This document shows positions 1 to 8,700 of a stretch of 27,562 nucleotides of DNA, one piece after another (the first letter of the stretch is position 1; the number at the start of each line of letters is the position of its first letter). Below the pieces are notes generated by a model that made no database searches, was not told the DNA's origin, and was given only the letters and a program-made list of their open reading frames with translations. The DNA is taken from IMG/VR virus record IMGVR_UViG_3300034418_010908, positions 1 through 27,562 of that record; one strand, given 5' to 3'. The position numbers were made by a program, and so were the translations under genes. Source of the stretch: a virus.

Positions 1-350
1 AATTGTTGGTTTTTACAAAATGTACTAAACTCTTCTTCAACATATTTTAAATCATTTGAAGATAATTTGTAAGCTTCTTTTAATTGATCAATAACCGCTG
101 TTTTTAAAACATCATTATCAAGTTTTTTAACTTCAATTTGAAGTGCTTCTAATGTAGGTGATGTATGATACTTATCAAAATATTTTAGAGTTTGACTAAC
201 AATCCATTGTAAAGATTGATTGTCAAAATATTCAGGACTAATAGTGTCCCTAATGTTTAGAATAAAGGACTTATTAGTTAAAAGAATATTTAGAACTTTT
301 AACTGAAACGGTAGCCCATACTGTGATAATTTATTGAAACTATTTACCAT
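1..350 (-). CDS. Replicative DNA helicase, DnaB/gp41-like (N-terminal part, cut by window edge)
   Basis: This open frame starts at an ATG at 350 and runs off the left edge without a stop, giving about 116 residues. The protein begins MVNSFNKLSQYGLPFQLKVL. It continues with FDKYHTSPTLEALQIE and ends with a YVEEEFSTFCKNQQ segment. The pattern (YG..FQ.KVL, a hydrophobic helix, PTLEAL, FCKNQ near residue 112) matches the helical N-terminal domain of T4 gp41-like DnaB helicases, which unwind DNA ahead of the polymerase and bind primase. The Walker ATPase core would lie outside the window, so the call rests on the N-domain pattern and on the neighbours: RNase H, RecA/UvsX, gp32 and polymerase lie just upstream. 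A promoter-like sequence with TTTG and TATATT elements precedes the start at 362-391. Confidence 0.75.
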   Translation of the reverse strand, partial: MVNSFNKLSQYGLPFQLKVLNILLTNKSFILNIRDTISPEYFDNQSLQWIVSQTLKYFDKYHTSPTLEALQIEVKKLDNDVLKTAVIDQLKEAYKLSSNDLKYVEEEFSTFCKNQQ

Positions 351-361
351 AACTTTTATTA

Positions 362-391
362 AATATAACTATCATTTTTTGGAAGTACAAA
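362..391 (-). promoter_or_regulatory. Promoter for the helicase gene, TTTG-N20-TATATT
   Basis: On the minus strand TTTG (391-388) is followed by 20 bases and then TATATTTA (367-360). Spacing and elements fit the Bacteroidota housekeeping promoter (TTTG at -33, TAnnTTTG at -7), with only the final G missing. The predicted start of transcription is near 355, just before the ATG at 350. The upstream element overlaps the end of the RNase H gene. Two sites of the same build occur before gp32 and before the polymerase. Confidence 0.5.
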
Positions 392-1397
392 GATAAGTAA
401 AAATACTTATTAACCAATTTTCTACATTTGGTATAGCATTTCCTAAAGTATCTTCTTGGTACATTTCCAAAAATTCTGCTTTGTTTAGACTAGACTTAGG
501 ATTATTTAACATTTCGTCAATTTCTTCCTTAGCATCGTCTGGGATGTTTGGATTGGATAAATCCATTAATTGTTCATTTATTTTTAATTGATGTTTAAAA
601 TTATAAACATTTCCATATAATGAACCTTTTGTTGTTTCTGATCCATTAAGACTTTTATTAATAATAAAATCTAAATCTACTTTACTTTCTTCTGTTAATT
701 CTGGGAAGAATTTAACTAGTTTTTTCATACCTAAACCTTTAACACCAGGTACATTATCAGATGAGTCACCTAATAGTACCTTCATGTTTAAAAAGTTTGT
801 AGCAGGAATACCAAATTCTTCTTTAACAGTTTTAGGAGTGTAAAACAATTTTTTAGTAGGAGAATAAACTGTTACTTTATCACTAACTAGTTGTAAAAAG
901 TCTTTATCTGATGACATAATAGTAACATCTCCATCGTATTTACCCGCTATATAACCGATTATATCATCAGCCTCTAAACGGTCGATAATTGTTACATCTA
1001 CAGGAAGACATTGTAAATAATACATTAGTCTTCTTATTTGGTTAACAATAGATTCACTCTCGTCATCTTGAGATTCAAATCCTTCCCAATTAGTAATTCT
1101 TGAAATATGTCTATTTCCTTTATAATCAGAATACAAATTTTTCTTGTTCACTGTTGATCCAGGACCATCAAAAATCAAAATTACTCTAGTTGGATTAATA
1201 TGCCTAATAGCAAATCCAATTGATTTTAGATACCCTGTTAATCCTCCAATATGATGCCCATGGGGGTTCATATGGTTAATAACAGCAAAACTTCTTAAAA
1301 ATGTATTCATAGAGTCAACTAGGAGGACTTTTGGTTTTAAGTCCTCCTTAGTTGCTGCTTTTATATTGTCTAGTATAGATTTAAAGTCTTTATTCAT
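372..1397 (-). CDS. rnh: 5'-3' exonuclease / RNase H (T4 Rnh, FEN-1 family)
   Basis: Flap-type 5'-3' nuclease expected to remove RNA primers and 5' flaps from lagging-strand fragments. The acidic metal-binding positions of the family are visible in order: LLVDSMN, LIFDGPGST, LEADDIIG, MSSDKDFLQL and GDSSDNVPGVKGLG, the last being the helix-hairpin-helix region that contacts duplex DNA. At 341 residues it is close to T4 RNase H (305). I start it at the ATG at 1397, which overlaps the UvsX stop (ATGAATAA). A longer reading from 1409 would use TTG. Neighbours are RecA/UvsX upstream and the gp41-like helicase downstream, a lagging-strand set. The C-terminal tail overlaps the promoter for the helicase. 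Confidence 0.92.
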   Translation of the reverse strand: MNKDFKSILDNIKAATKEDLKPKVLLVDSMNTFLRSFAVINHMNPHGHHIGGLTGYLKSIGFAIRHINPTRVILIFDGPGSTVNKKNLYSDYKGNRHISRITNWEGFESQDDESESIVNQIRRLMYYLQCLPVDVTIIDRLEADDIIGYIAGKYDGDVTIMSSDKDFLQLVSDKVTVYSPTKKLFYTPKTVKEEFGIPATNFLNMKVLLGDSSDNVPGVKGLGMKKLVKFFPELTEESKVDLDFIINKSLNGSETTKGSLYGNVYNFKHQLKINEQLMDLSNPNIPDDAKEEIDEMLNNPKSSLNKAEFLEMYQEDTLGNAIPNVENWLISIFTYLCTSKK

Positions 1398-2475
1398 CAG
1401 CTGTATCAAAAATATCTCTTACGTCTTCAGAAACTTCACTTTCTTCGATAATATCAAAGTCAGTACTTCCTAATACTTGAAGCCATTCATGAGCATGATC
1501 TTTTTTATACTCATTAACTGCTTTAGGATCTTCTTCAATGAATCCGTGAGGAGTCATAATAATTCTACCCATTGTAGTAACACCATTAACGTGATTCTTA
1601 TCTACAGATACTTTAGTACGTTTAGCAAATTCAACTTGTTTACCATCTTTAGTTGCTTTAATCTTAGATGTACCTGAATTTGTAATGTTACCAAATGTAA
1701 CTACTAAAGTTGAATCAAAGAACATAGTATTTCCACCTTTGTTCTTCATTTTAGGCATTTCCATTGGTGTAGCTGGTTTATCAACCCAAATTTTATTGAT
1801 ACAAACTAATGAATTGGTGTATGGTGATGATTCTTTTCTTGATAACAATATACGTTGATTAACATTATTACCAAATTGAGTACTCATAGCACCTGCATTC
1901 CACTCATTATTATTTTTGTTTGACTTAACAGACATTTCACATGGAACAGAACCAATTGAATCCCACAAGAAACATAAGTCATAAGGTAAATTACCTTTCT
2001 TTTGTTCATCAAGTAGGTCAAGAATAAATTCTGCTACATCTTCTACTGTATTTAATCGACCTCTATCTACATAAATAAAGAATCCATTATAATCAGTAAC
2101 TTCTCCTGTTTCTTTGTCAACAATTTCTTCAACTTGGAGACCCATCATCTTAGCATGCTCCCAAGACCATTTCATCTCAGTGATAATAAACACAGGCAAA
2201 ATACCTCGTTTCTGAGCATTAACAGCTACTTCAAGTAGAGCTGTTGTTTTGCCTGTATCCGAATGACCACGTAACAAAGTTATGTGACCATGCGGAATAC
2301 CAGGTAATGTTACAATGTCTTGAAAGGCTGAAGATAAAGGAATCCACTGCTGCTCTTTAAATTTAACACTACTAGCGCTTAAAAATTTTGATTTCTTAAA
2401 TGAATCGAGACTAAAGGTGCCTTTTACAGCACCTTTAACCGCTTCACTAGCTGAGGTTTCACTTTTCTTAGCCAT
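1390..2475 (-). CDS. uvsX: RecA/UvsX-like recombinase
   Basis: ATP-dependent strand-exchange protein for recombination-dependent replication and repair. The Walker A motif GHSDTGKT is at residues 70-77. The strand with a catalytic-type glutamate, VFIITE, ends at E100. Walker B, LCFLWDSIG, has D172. A conserved loop-2-like segment with NAGAMSTQFG follows, then VCINKIWVDKP. Length (361) is near T4 UvsX (391) and E. coli RecA (353). The first 40 residues are lysine- and serine-rich and look disordered. The C-terminus is acidic (EESEVSEDVRDIFDTADE), as in RecA proteins. It is encoded five bases after gp32 and overlaps RNase H, so the three are probably one transcript. Assignment to UvsX rather than bacterial RecA is by context. 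Confidence 0.92.
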   Translation of the reverse strand: MAKKSETSASEAVKGAVKGTFSLDSFKKSKFLSASSVKFKEQQWIPLSSAFQDIVTLPGIPHGHITLLRGHSDTGKTTALLEVAVNAQKRGILPVFIITEMKWSWEHAKMMGLQVEEIVDKETGEVTDYNGFFIYVDRGRLNTVEDVAEFILDLLDEQKKGNLPYDLCFLWDSIGSVPCEMSVKSNKNNNEWNAGAMSTQFGNNVNQRILLSRKESSPYTNSLVCINKIWVDKPATPMEMPKMKNKGGNTMFFDSTLVVTFGNITNSGTSKIKATKDGKQVEFAKRTKVSVDKNHVNGVTTMGRIIMTPHGFIEEDPKAVNEYKKDHAHEWLQVLGSTDFDIIEESEVSEDVRDIFDTADE

Positions 2476-2480
2476 AAAGA

Positions 2481-3293
2481 TTAGTCGTTAAAAAGTGAAT
2501 CAAATTCGTCTTCGTCAAAATTGCTCTTCTTTTTAGGAGCGGGTTCTGAATAGGTTGATTTTGGAGTTTCTTCAACAAATGGTGATTCACTTTCAGAATC
2601 TTCTGATGTTTCAGATTCTGCTTCTGGGTTAAGATAACTCATCAACATATCCTTCATTTCATCAAATTCATACTTTTTGTAAAGTGTAGTAACATCAGGC
2701 TGTTCAGATAACCATTCTTTTACTTGAGAATTATTATCACTTAAAGCAGTTTGTTTAGTACGAACACGTGCTGATGACTTATTGTACATAGTACCATTAG
2801 TTTCAGGTCCTGTAGTTTCAATCAAGATATCACGACCATCAACAACTGCTGTGTAGTCCCCGATATCCTCATCCTCAGCCATAGATAACAATTCCATGTA
2901 CATGGCTTTACCAAACTCCCACAAACGTACTCCTTTTTCTTCTTCACCACGAACAATTACAGGAGCAAAAATACGCATTTTTGGCTCAATTTTTTTAGCC
3001 AAACGCCAATTTTCTTTGTCAGAAGTTTTACGAAGTTGTGAAACAAACTCAACAATTGGATCTTTTTCACCCCAATTTGTTAGAGCAGCCATTGAACGAT
3101 TTCCAACTCCATAATGGAAGAAAACCTCTTTAAATGGGTTAGACTTGTCGAATTTTGAAGGTACAATTCGAATTACCTGTTTTCCTACAGTTGGTTTCCA
3201 GAAGTGTTTTGAACGATCTTCTTTGTTACCACCTGGTTTTTTGTTTTGCAATGTTTGCAAGCGATTTTTAATTGCATTTAAATCCATACTCAT
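2481..3293 (-). CDS. 32: Single-stranded DNA-binding protein, gp32-like, without zinc ligands
   Basis: Coats single-stranded DNA during replication and recombination. The N-terminal segment with FWKPTVGKQVIRIVPSK and KEVFFHYG matches the T4 gp32 OB-fold core (W, a VIRxxPSK strand, then a hydrophobic strand and HxG). RLWEFGKAMYMELLSM follows near residues 120-135. The C-terminus is the typical acidic, flexible tail ending FDEDEFDSLFND, which in T4 recruits partner proteins. T4 gp32 binds zinc through one His and three Cys; here the region after HYG (about residues 60-85) is short and the whole protein has no cysteine. The ATG at 3293 lacks a Shine-Dalgarno sequence, and a promoter-like site lies at 3315-3344. 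It is followed closely by RecA/UvsX. Confidence 0.88.
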   Translation of the reverse strand: MSMDLNAIKNRLQTLQNKKPGGNKEDRSKHFWKPTVGKQVIRIVPSKFDKSNPFKEVFFHYGVGNRSMAALTNWGEKDPIVEFVSQLRKTSDKENWRLAKKIEPKMRIFAPVIVRGEEEKGVRLWEFGKAMYMELLSMAEDEDIGDYTAVVDGRDILIETTGPETNGTMYNKSSARVRTKQTALSDNNSQVKEWLSEQPDVTTLYKKYEFDEMKDMLMSYLNPEAESETSEDSESESPFVEETPKSTYSEPAPKKKSNFDEDEFDSLFND

Positions 3294-3314
3294 ATTGTAA
3301 CTTTATTTGTTACT

Positions 3315-3344
3315 AATATAACTAATGGATTCTAGAAGGCCAAA
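3315..3344 (-). promoter_or_regulatory. Promoter for gp32-uvsX-rnh, TTTG-N20-TATATT
   Basis: On the minus strand TTTGGCC (3344-3338) is followed 17 bases later by TATATTAG (3320-3313). Read as TTTG-N20-TAnnTTxG, this matches the Bacteroidota -33/-7 consensus at all but one position. The predicted start is near 3308, leaving a leader of about 15 bases before the gp32 ATG. It fills the only real gap in the replication block (3294-3345). Confidence 0.55.
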
Positions 3345-3345
3345 C

Positions 3346-3801
3346 TTAGAGTTCAATAATTTTAAAGATTTTTGTACCTACTTTTCTTAATGTGTCATTT
3401 TGAGTAAGTAAAATCATATTCCTATAATCAAACCAATCGATTTTATAATTAGGATCTGCTATTCCTTCATTTAATGATCTGATTAAGGTATTAAGAGCGT
3501 TTATAGTATATAAAGTATTTGTTTCTTTTTTTCTATGAACTAAAATTGTATTATAAGGAATTTGATTATCAAAAGTTGATCGATCAATATTATAAGTACA
3601 AATATATTCTTGAGTTTGTTTAGACTCTAAAACAAATATTTTATTATATAAAATTGTATATTGGGATGTTATATCGGCGATTGCCTCGTCTAAATATTCT
3701 CTTTGGACGAAGGTGCAAAACAGTTTATTACTCACAGTTTCTTGGTTTATTGGTCGCCCGATAAATATGTCATCAATCTGTGAAACCGTAATTTTGTCCA
3801 T
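3346..3801 (-). CDS. Unknown protein between DNA polymerase and gp32
   Basis: A 151-residue protein with no domain I can name. It looks folded: alternating hydrophobic strands (KLFCTFVQREYLDEAIADI, YNKIFVLES, EYICTYNI), then a basic strand with HRKKETNTLYTINALN, a helix, and a C-terminal WFDYRNMILLTQN segment. There is no signal peptide or membrane helix. The ATG at 3801 overlaps the end of the polymerase gene by 29 bases, so the two are probably translationally coupled. In T4 the gp32 neighbourhood holds the helicase loader (gp59), the late-transcription coactivator (gp33) and DsbA, but I see no convincing similarity to any of them. A replisome accessory or regulatory role is only guilt by association. 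Confidence 0.8.
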   Translation of the reverse strand: MDKITVSQIDDIFIGRPINQETVSNKLFCTFVQREYLDEAIADITSQYTILYNKIFVLESKQTQEYICTYNIDRSTFDNQIPYNTILVHRKKETNTLYTINALNTLIRSLNEGIADPNYKIDWFDYRNMILLTQNDTLRKVGTKIFKIIEL

Positions 3802-5074
3802 GTTGAAATTTAGTTTTAAAACCGTTTTTTTCTATAATTGATTTAATATCAACCAAACATTGCTTAGTATCATGTTTTGAAAAATCAAACAAAATTGAAT
3901 CATAAGTATACATTACAATCTTAGTTTGTTTATCTTTTAAATACTCAAATAATTCAGTTAATATTTTAACATTATTTTCTGTTTCTTTACTTTGAATTAA
4001 GTAATTAAATAGCTTTTGTGGTGATGGGTTATCTAACTTGTCTTTAGATAATTTTCTAAATCCACCTAAAAATATAAATCCTAATGTATTAAAGTCTTTC
4101 CATAATTGACTTACAAAATCATTAATTTCTTTAAAATAAGGCTTGTCTCTTAATTCTGGTCTAATACCTCCATATAAATTTTGGAATGTTATTTCTTTAG
4201 CCTCATTTTCATCTACTTCCATTACTTCAGCTAAATGTTGATATGGTTTATCTCCTAAATCATAATTGACTAATTTAGAAATAATACTTGGATGATAAGC
4301 TGAAAAATCAAATTCTACTAAAATATCATTTGATGGAATAAATGATTGTCTAGCTCCATTTTCTTTAGGTAAAGCTGCAAAATTAATATTATTAAAAGCA
4401 TTACTAGGTCTAGTTGTAATATTATATAAATTAAATTTAGTATGTATTTTATTTTTAGTTATTGAAAATTCATCATGAGTTGTTTCAAAATAATTTTTAA
4501 ATTTAGATGGTGATATTTTAATACCGTTTTCTTCTATGGTTTTAAATACACCTGTATACTCATAATCAAAATATTGATCAACTTGATTGTCTAAATAATC
4601 TTCAACTAAAGGATAAATAGATTCCCATTTCTCATAATGTTTTGAGATTGGGATTAAACTATTAACATTATTCCTAAAGTAATGTTGTCTGTAGAAATAG
4701 TTGTGAGCAACTGTGTTATATTCATTAGTTTTGATAGCATCTTTTCCATCATTTATTAATTTAAAATTTATATCAGTACATTGTACAGTTTCTGGAATAA
4801 AATAATCATGAAATTTCTTATCTATAACATGAATTATTTTATGTTGTTTTATAAAATCTAATACTTGAGACCAGTCTAGATTAAATGATTCAGTATGATT
4901 AATAGGTAAAATATAACCTTTAGTTTGAGAGCATCTATAATAAACACAATTTACACCTGTTAATTTAGGGTGAAAAGAATCATTGTTAGGTATAATATTG
5001 ATAAAACAACTATCATAGCAACTATTTAACTTTAAGTACTTAAGTTGATCAGATGTTTCTATTATATAATGCAT
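3773..5074 (-). CDS. Divergent family A DNA polymerase with degenerate exonuclease domain
   Basis: Template-directed DNA polymerase, judged from the palm and fingers motifs in family A order. TTRPSNAFNNINFAALP (residues 220-236) corresponds to the TGRLSS..PNLQNIP region. Motif A is VEFDFSAYHPSIISKL with D256. Motif B is KEITFQNLYGG (K293 to Y301). NYLIQSKETENN (357-368) replaces the usual N.PIQGTAAD helix. Motif C is YTYDSILFD with D392, where most relatives have HDE. The first 100 residues read like a Pol I proofreading domain, but the place of the first DxE motif reads FINII, so proofreading is probably lost. At 433 residues it is about half a normal phage PolA. A proofreading exonuclease could be encoded elsewhere. 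It opens the replication block behind a promoter-like site and overlaps the next gene. Confidence 0.75.
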   Translation of the reverse strand: MHYIIETSDQLKYLKLNSCYDSCFINIIPNNDSFHPKLTGVNCVYYRCSQTKGYILPINHTESFNLDWSQVLDFIKQHKIIHVIDKKFHDYFIPETVQCTDINFKLINDGKDAIKTNEYNTVAHNYFYRQHYFRNNVNSLIPISKHYEKWESIYPLVEDYLDNQVDQYFDYEYTGVFKTIEENGIKISPSKFKNYFETTHDEFSITKNKIHTKFNLYNITTRPSNAFNNINFAALPKENGARQSFIPSNDILVEFDFSAYHPSIISKLVNYDLGDKPYQHLAEVMEVDENEAKEITFQNLYGGIRPELRDKPYFKEINDFVSQLWKDFNTLGFIFLGGFRKLSKDKLDNPSPQKLFNYLIQSKETENNVKILTELFEYLKDKQTKIVMYTYDSILFDFSKHDTKQCLVDIKSIIEKNGFKTKFQHGQNYGFTD

Positions 5075-5081
5075 TTAGCTA

Positions 5082-5111
5082 ATTATAACATAGAAAGTTA
5101 TAAAAGCCAAA
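5082..5111 (-). promoter_or_regulatory. Promoter for the polymerase gene, TTTG-N20-TATAAT
   Basis: On the minus strand TTTGGCT (5111-5105) is followed after 17 bases by a perfect TATAAT (5087-5082). It lies in the 37-base gap between the last virion gene and the polymerase, where the late and replication blocks meet. Transcription would start at about 5075, next to the ATG at 5074, so the message may be leaderless or nearly so. The TTTGGC element and the spacing repeat at the gp32 promoter. Confidence 0.5.
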
Positions 5112-5735
5112 TTAAGGTTCTATAATTGCACCTTCTGTTAAATTAGATAGATATAAACTAATTCCAGGACAGTTTTTTTCGGCTTCACTGACCGATCTTT
5201 TATTTGAACTGTAAACTCCTGGTCTTACTAATATATTATTCTTATATTGGTCTTCCAAAGGTCCTCTAACTCTCCATAATAAAGAAGTTAAAATATACAT
5301 TATTGAATGGTATTCTGAAGGATTCGCTAGGAGATTATTGTATGTAGACTGTGATAATTCATCAAACTTTAGTCGTGTTGACGCCTTATATTTAATGAAA
5401 TAACGTGTTTTAAACCCAATATCATATTCACTTTTATCAATAATAAAGTTACTAGGTTGAATAGGTTTAGCATTAGGACCTAATATATTAGGTGATTTAT
5501 TAATTTTATTATATCTTAAAGTATCACTGTTATATCCAGAATTATCATCTGAGTATGATTGGGGTAAAATTGATTGAAGTATAACAGATGTATTATCATG
5601 TGTTTTACCAGTCCAATTATTTCCATAAACATCTTTATGGTAATATCCTTTATACCTAATGTTTGAAGGAATTGTAAATTCATTTCCTTCTGTATAATAA
5701 TATTTGTCTAATATTTTTCCTTTAGGTATATACAT
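5112..5735 (-). CDS. Unknown protein at the end of the baseplate block
   Basis: A 207-residue protein I do not recognise. It starts MYIPKGKILDKYYYTEGNEF, is rich in Tyr, Asn and Ser, and includes short KG/YG motifs (IRYKGYYHKDVYGNNWTGKTHD) of the kind found in virion surface proteins. A predicted helical stretch, SEYHSIMYILTSLLWRVRGPLEDQ, lies near residues 138-161. There is no signal peptide. It starts two bases after the stop of the 1209-residue baseplate protein and is the last gene before the polymerase promoter, so it is most likely expressed with the tail genes. A small baseplate or tail-completion role is plausible but unproven. Confidence 0.75.
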   Translation of the reverse strand: MYIPKGKILDKYYYTEGNEFTIPSNIRYKGYYHKDVYGNNWTGKTHDNTSVILQSILPQSYSDDNSGYNSDTLRYNKINKSPNILGPNAKPIQPSNFIIDKSEYDIGFKTRYFIKYKASTRLKFDELSQSTYNNLLANPSEYHSIMYILTSLLWRVRGPLEDQYKNNILVRPGVYSSNKRSVSEAEKNCPGISLYLSNLTEGAIIEP

Positions 5736-5737
5736 AA

Positions 5738-8700
5738 TTAAGGTCTATATTGAATATTTGAATTAACTGGGCGTCGAAGAGTGTTAGAATTAGTTAAAGG
5801 TCGTATTGTAGTCATAGCTTGAAACTTTTCAATAGTTTGAGCACCGTAGTCACCACTATCTAATCCAACATAAGCATAACTATTTGTTGAATTATCTACA
5901 CCATTTATATCTGGATTCTTTTGGACTCTAAATAATGGATAATATTTACTTAACCAATTAGTAAAGAACCAATTTGAACTAGGTATAGTTGATAATACTT
6001 CATCAGATAAAGATCTTAATACAGATAAATTGGCTATATCATTATTTGAATTTACTGTTTGTAAATAATCTCTAGAATTAGTTGATAAAATATTAGTATC
6101 CATATTCCAAACACCTGTTGTCACTGGGGTTGAAGCTACTCCTCCAGTTCCGTAAAAATTATAAGTTTCATTTGTTTTGCTAAAAACTCTATTATTAATT
6201 ATATAAGTACCATTATATCCATTTAAAATATTTTTATATTGTTTTTTATCTCTACCAACGTTATTAAAATTACCAGTGCCTAAATCTTCTCTAACTTGAG
6301 TATAATAGTCAGGAATGAAATATGAACCAGAATATCCTGAAATAGATCCCCAACTATATGTTGTTCTATATGATTCTATTTCTGTTTTATATTGATTTAA
6401 AACTTCTCTAAAAGTTAATGAATTAGAATTTGGTGTTGGGTTGAAATTAGCGTTTAAATCATTATTAGAAGCATTATTTAAAGTATTATCTATCCAATAT
6501 TGAGCAAATTCTGATATACCATAATTGTCTGGAAGGGTTGAACCTCCTCCTGCTAATTGTTGTTTAACAGGCCAGTTAAATTCTGTTCCTCTAGCTTGAC
6601 CAAATTCAAAAATATTGATGTTATAGTAATCTAATACTCCTGTAGTATTTTGAGCTAATTTTTTTAATGCCAGTTGTCTATCTGTAGCACGAATAGTAGC
6701 AGCGGCATTAGATATAGGTTCATCTTGTAAAATATTACCTTCTAAATATGTAGACGCATTTTTATTTAATTCACCTTCAGGTATATCATCAAACATATAA
6801 GTAACTATAGCTCTTATTGCTTGATATGTTATAAAATCTCGTATAATAAGGAAATTTAAAGTTCTATAAAAAGCTTCATTAACGGCTTCTACAGATGCTT
6901 GCTTTCTAGCTTCTGTTAAAGCAGTAGTTAATTTAGTTAAATTACTAGAAAGTTTACCATCATCCAATAAACATATTTGAGTTTTTAATGTAGTAGTCCA
7001 ATCATTTTTAGATAAATCATGACTAATACCTGTAATAATAAATCCTAATTTTTTATTATAATAATCTCTAGGTAAAATATTTTTATTTATTGTAAATATT
7101 TGTCCAATAACAAATCCTCCAATTCCATCTAATGTTAATGATAATTCAAATGGAATTAAAGCTTTAAAATTTATATCAGGATTAAATTGAAGTAAAAATG
7201 TTCTTAAAGCTGAACTAGAAGCTGGAGGATTGTTTGGAGATGTTATTGAATATTGAGGAGAATATGAATTGAAATCAGCATTTCCTATAACATAATATCT
7301 TAAATAAGCAACTAAAGCTAATAATTTATTATATAATTTATCTCCACCACCTGATATAGTTACAGGAGTATGGGATGAGTTGTCTGGGGTTGAAGATACA
7401 TCTTTATTTTTAGCTATTCTATCTGTTAAACCAGCATTAAATAAAGTTTGTGTTGAAGAGTAAATATCACCAATATTACCTTTATTTTGAGCTGCTATAG
7501 CTATCATTGTAGATTGTTCTGGGAATATTCGTGATGTTATTTTGACATCTCTACAAATGCTTTTTAGTCCCATTAAATCAAATTGGAATTTTTTACTTGT
7601 AACTCTATTAGATGGATCTTCTACATAATAAACATCTCCAATTTTAATAACATTATTATTAGTAAATACTTTAAAGTTATTTAAACCTCCTAAAGCTGTT
7701 GAAATTCCATTTAAAACATTTTGAACATATGATAAAACATCTACACCATCATTATTTGTAGATGAGTTCATACTTTTAAAAGTTTTTAGTAAGAAATCAA
7801 CATTAATATTTACATATTCTAAAACTCCTAATTTTTTATTTTTTAAATAAAAATCTTTAACATCTGTTCTATCATTTTGATCAGCTTTTAATAATTTAGA
7901 TAATATTCCAGTATTACCGGCTGAAGCATATTGGGTGTATAAAGCTTGTATTTCAGGAAAAGCATTAGAATTATCAACATAACAAACACTAGGGTCAACA
8001 GAAACAGAATCAGGAGCTGCTAAACAATATGTTGGGTTACTAGATGGATTATTTATATCAAAATAAACATAAGCTTGTTTATCATCGGTTTTTAACATAA
8101 AATAAGCATCCATAATAGCTAACCACATATTAAAAGATATATATTCATTAAATTGATTTACAGTATCTTCATCAGTACTGTCATATTTTTTAATATAAGG
8201 TTGATTATTAGATGAAATTTCGTTAAATAAAGGTACTAATTTATATGAAGTTTTTCTTATTATATCTCTATCTTGGAATCTACTTCCTATATCATTTATT
8301 GATGTTTGAACTTGAGAAAAATCAACACCAGTATATGATCCTGAAATAAAATCATTTTGGTCTACTCTTGCTTTTAAAGATAAAAGAACTTTTTCATAAT
8401 CTGTATATTCATAACTTCTTATTTCATTTGGTCTAGATAATAAATTATTTGGAGTAGAAGTACTTTCATTCGGGTTTGATGATATTTTTAATGAAGATAT
8501 TACTTCTCCAACTGATATTAAGGTTGTTGTACATTCATAACCACCATTACTTAATAATGTCCAGTTAAAATTCCTTACATATCCTAACATAGCATCATAA
8601 TTACTTCTAGATTTTTTGATTTTTTCATCAACTAAATTAAGAACTAATTCTTGACTTAAATTAGGGGAATAAGCATCTATAAAAGGTGTAGTAAATGGAG

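Noticed and set aside
1398-1409. Longer RNase H start at TTG (1409)
   Set aside because: The ATG at 1397 overlaps the UvsX stop in the usual ATGA-type way; the TTG adds four non-conserved residues.
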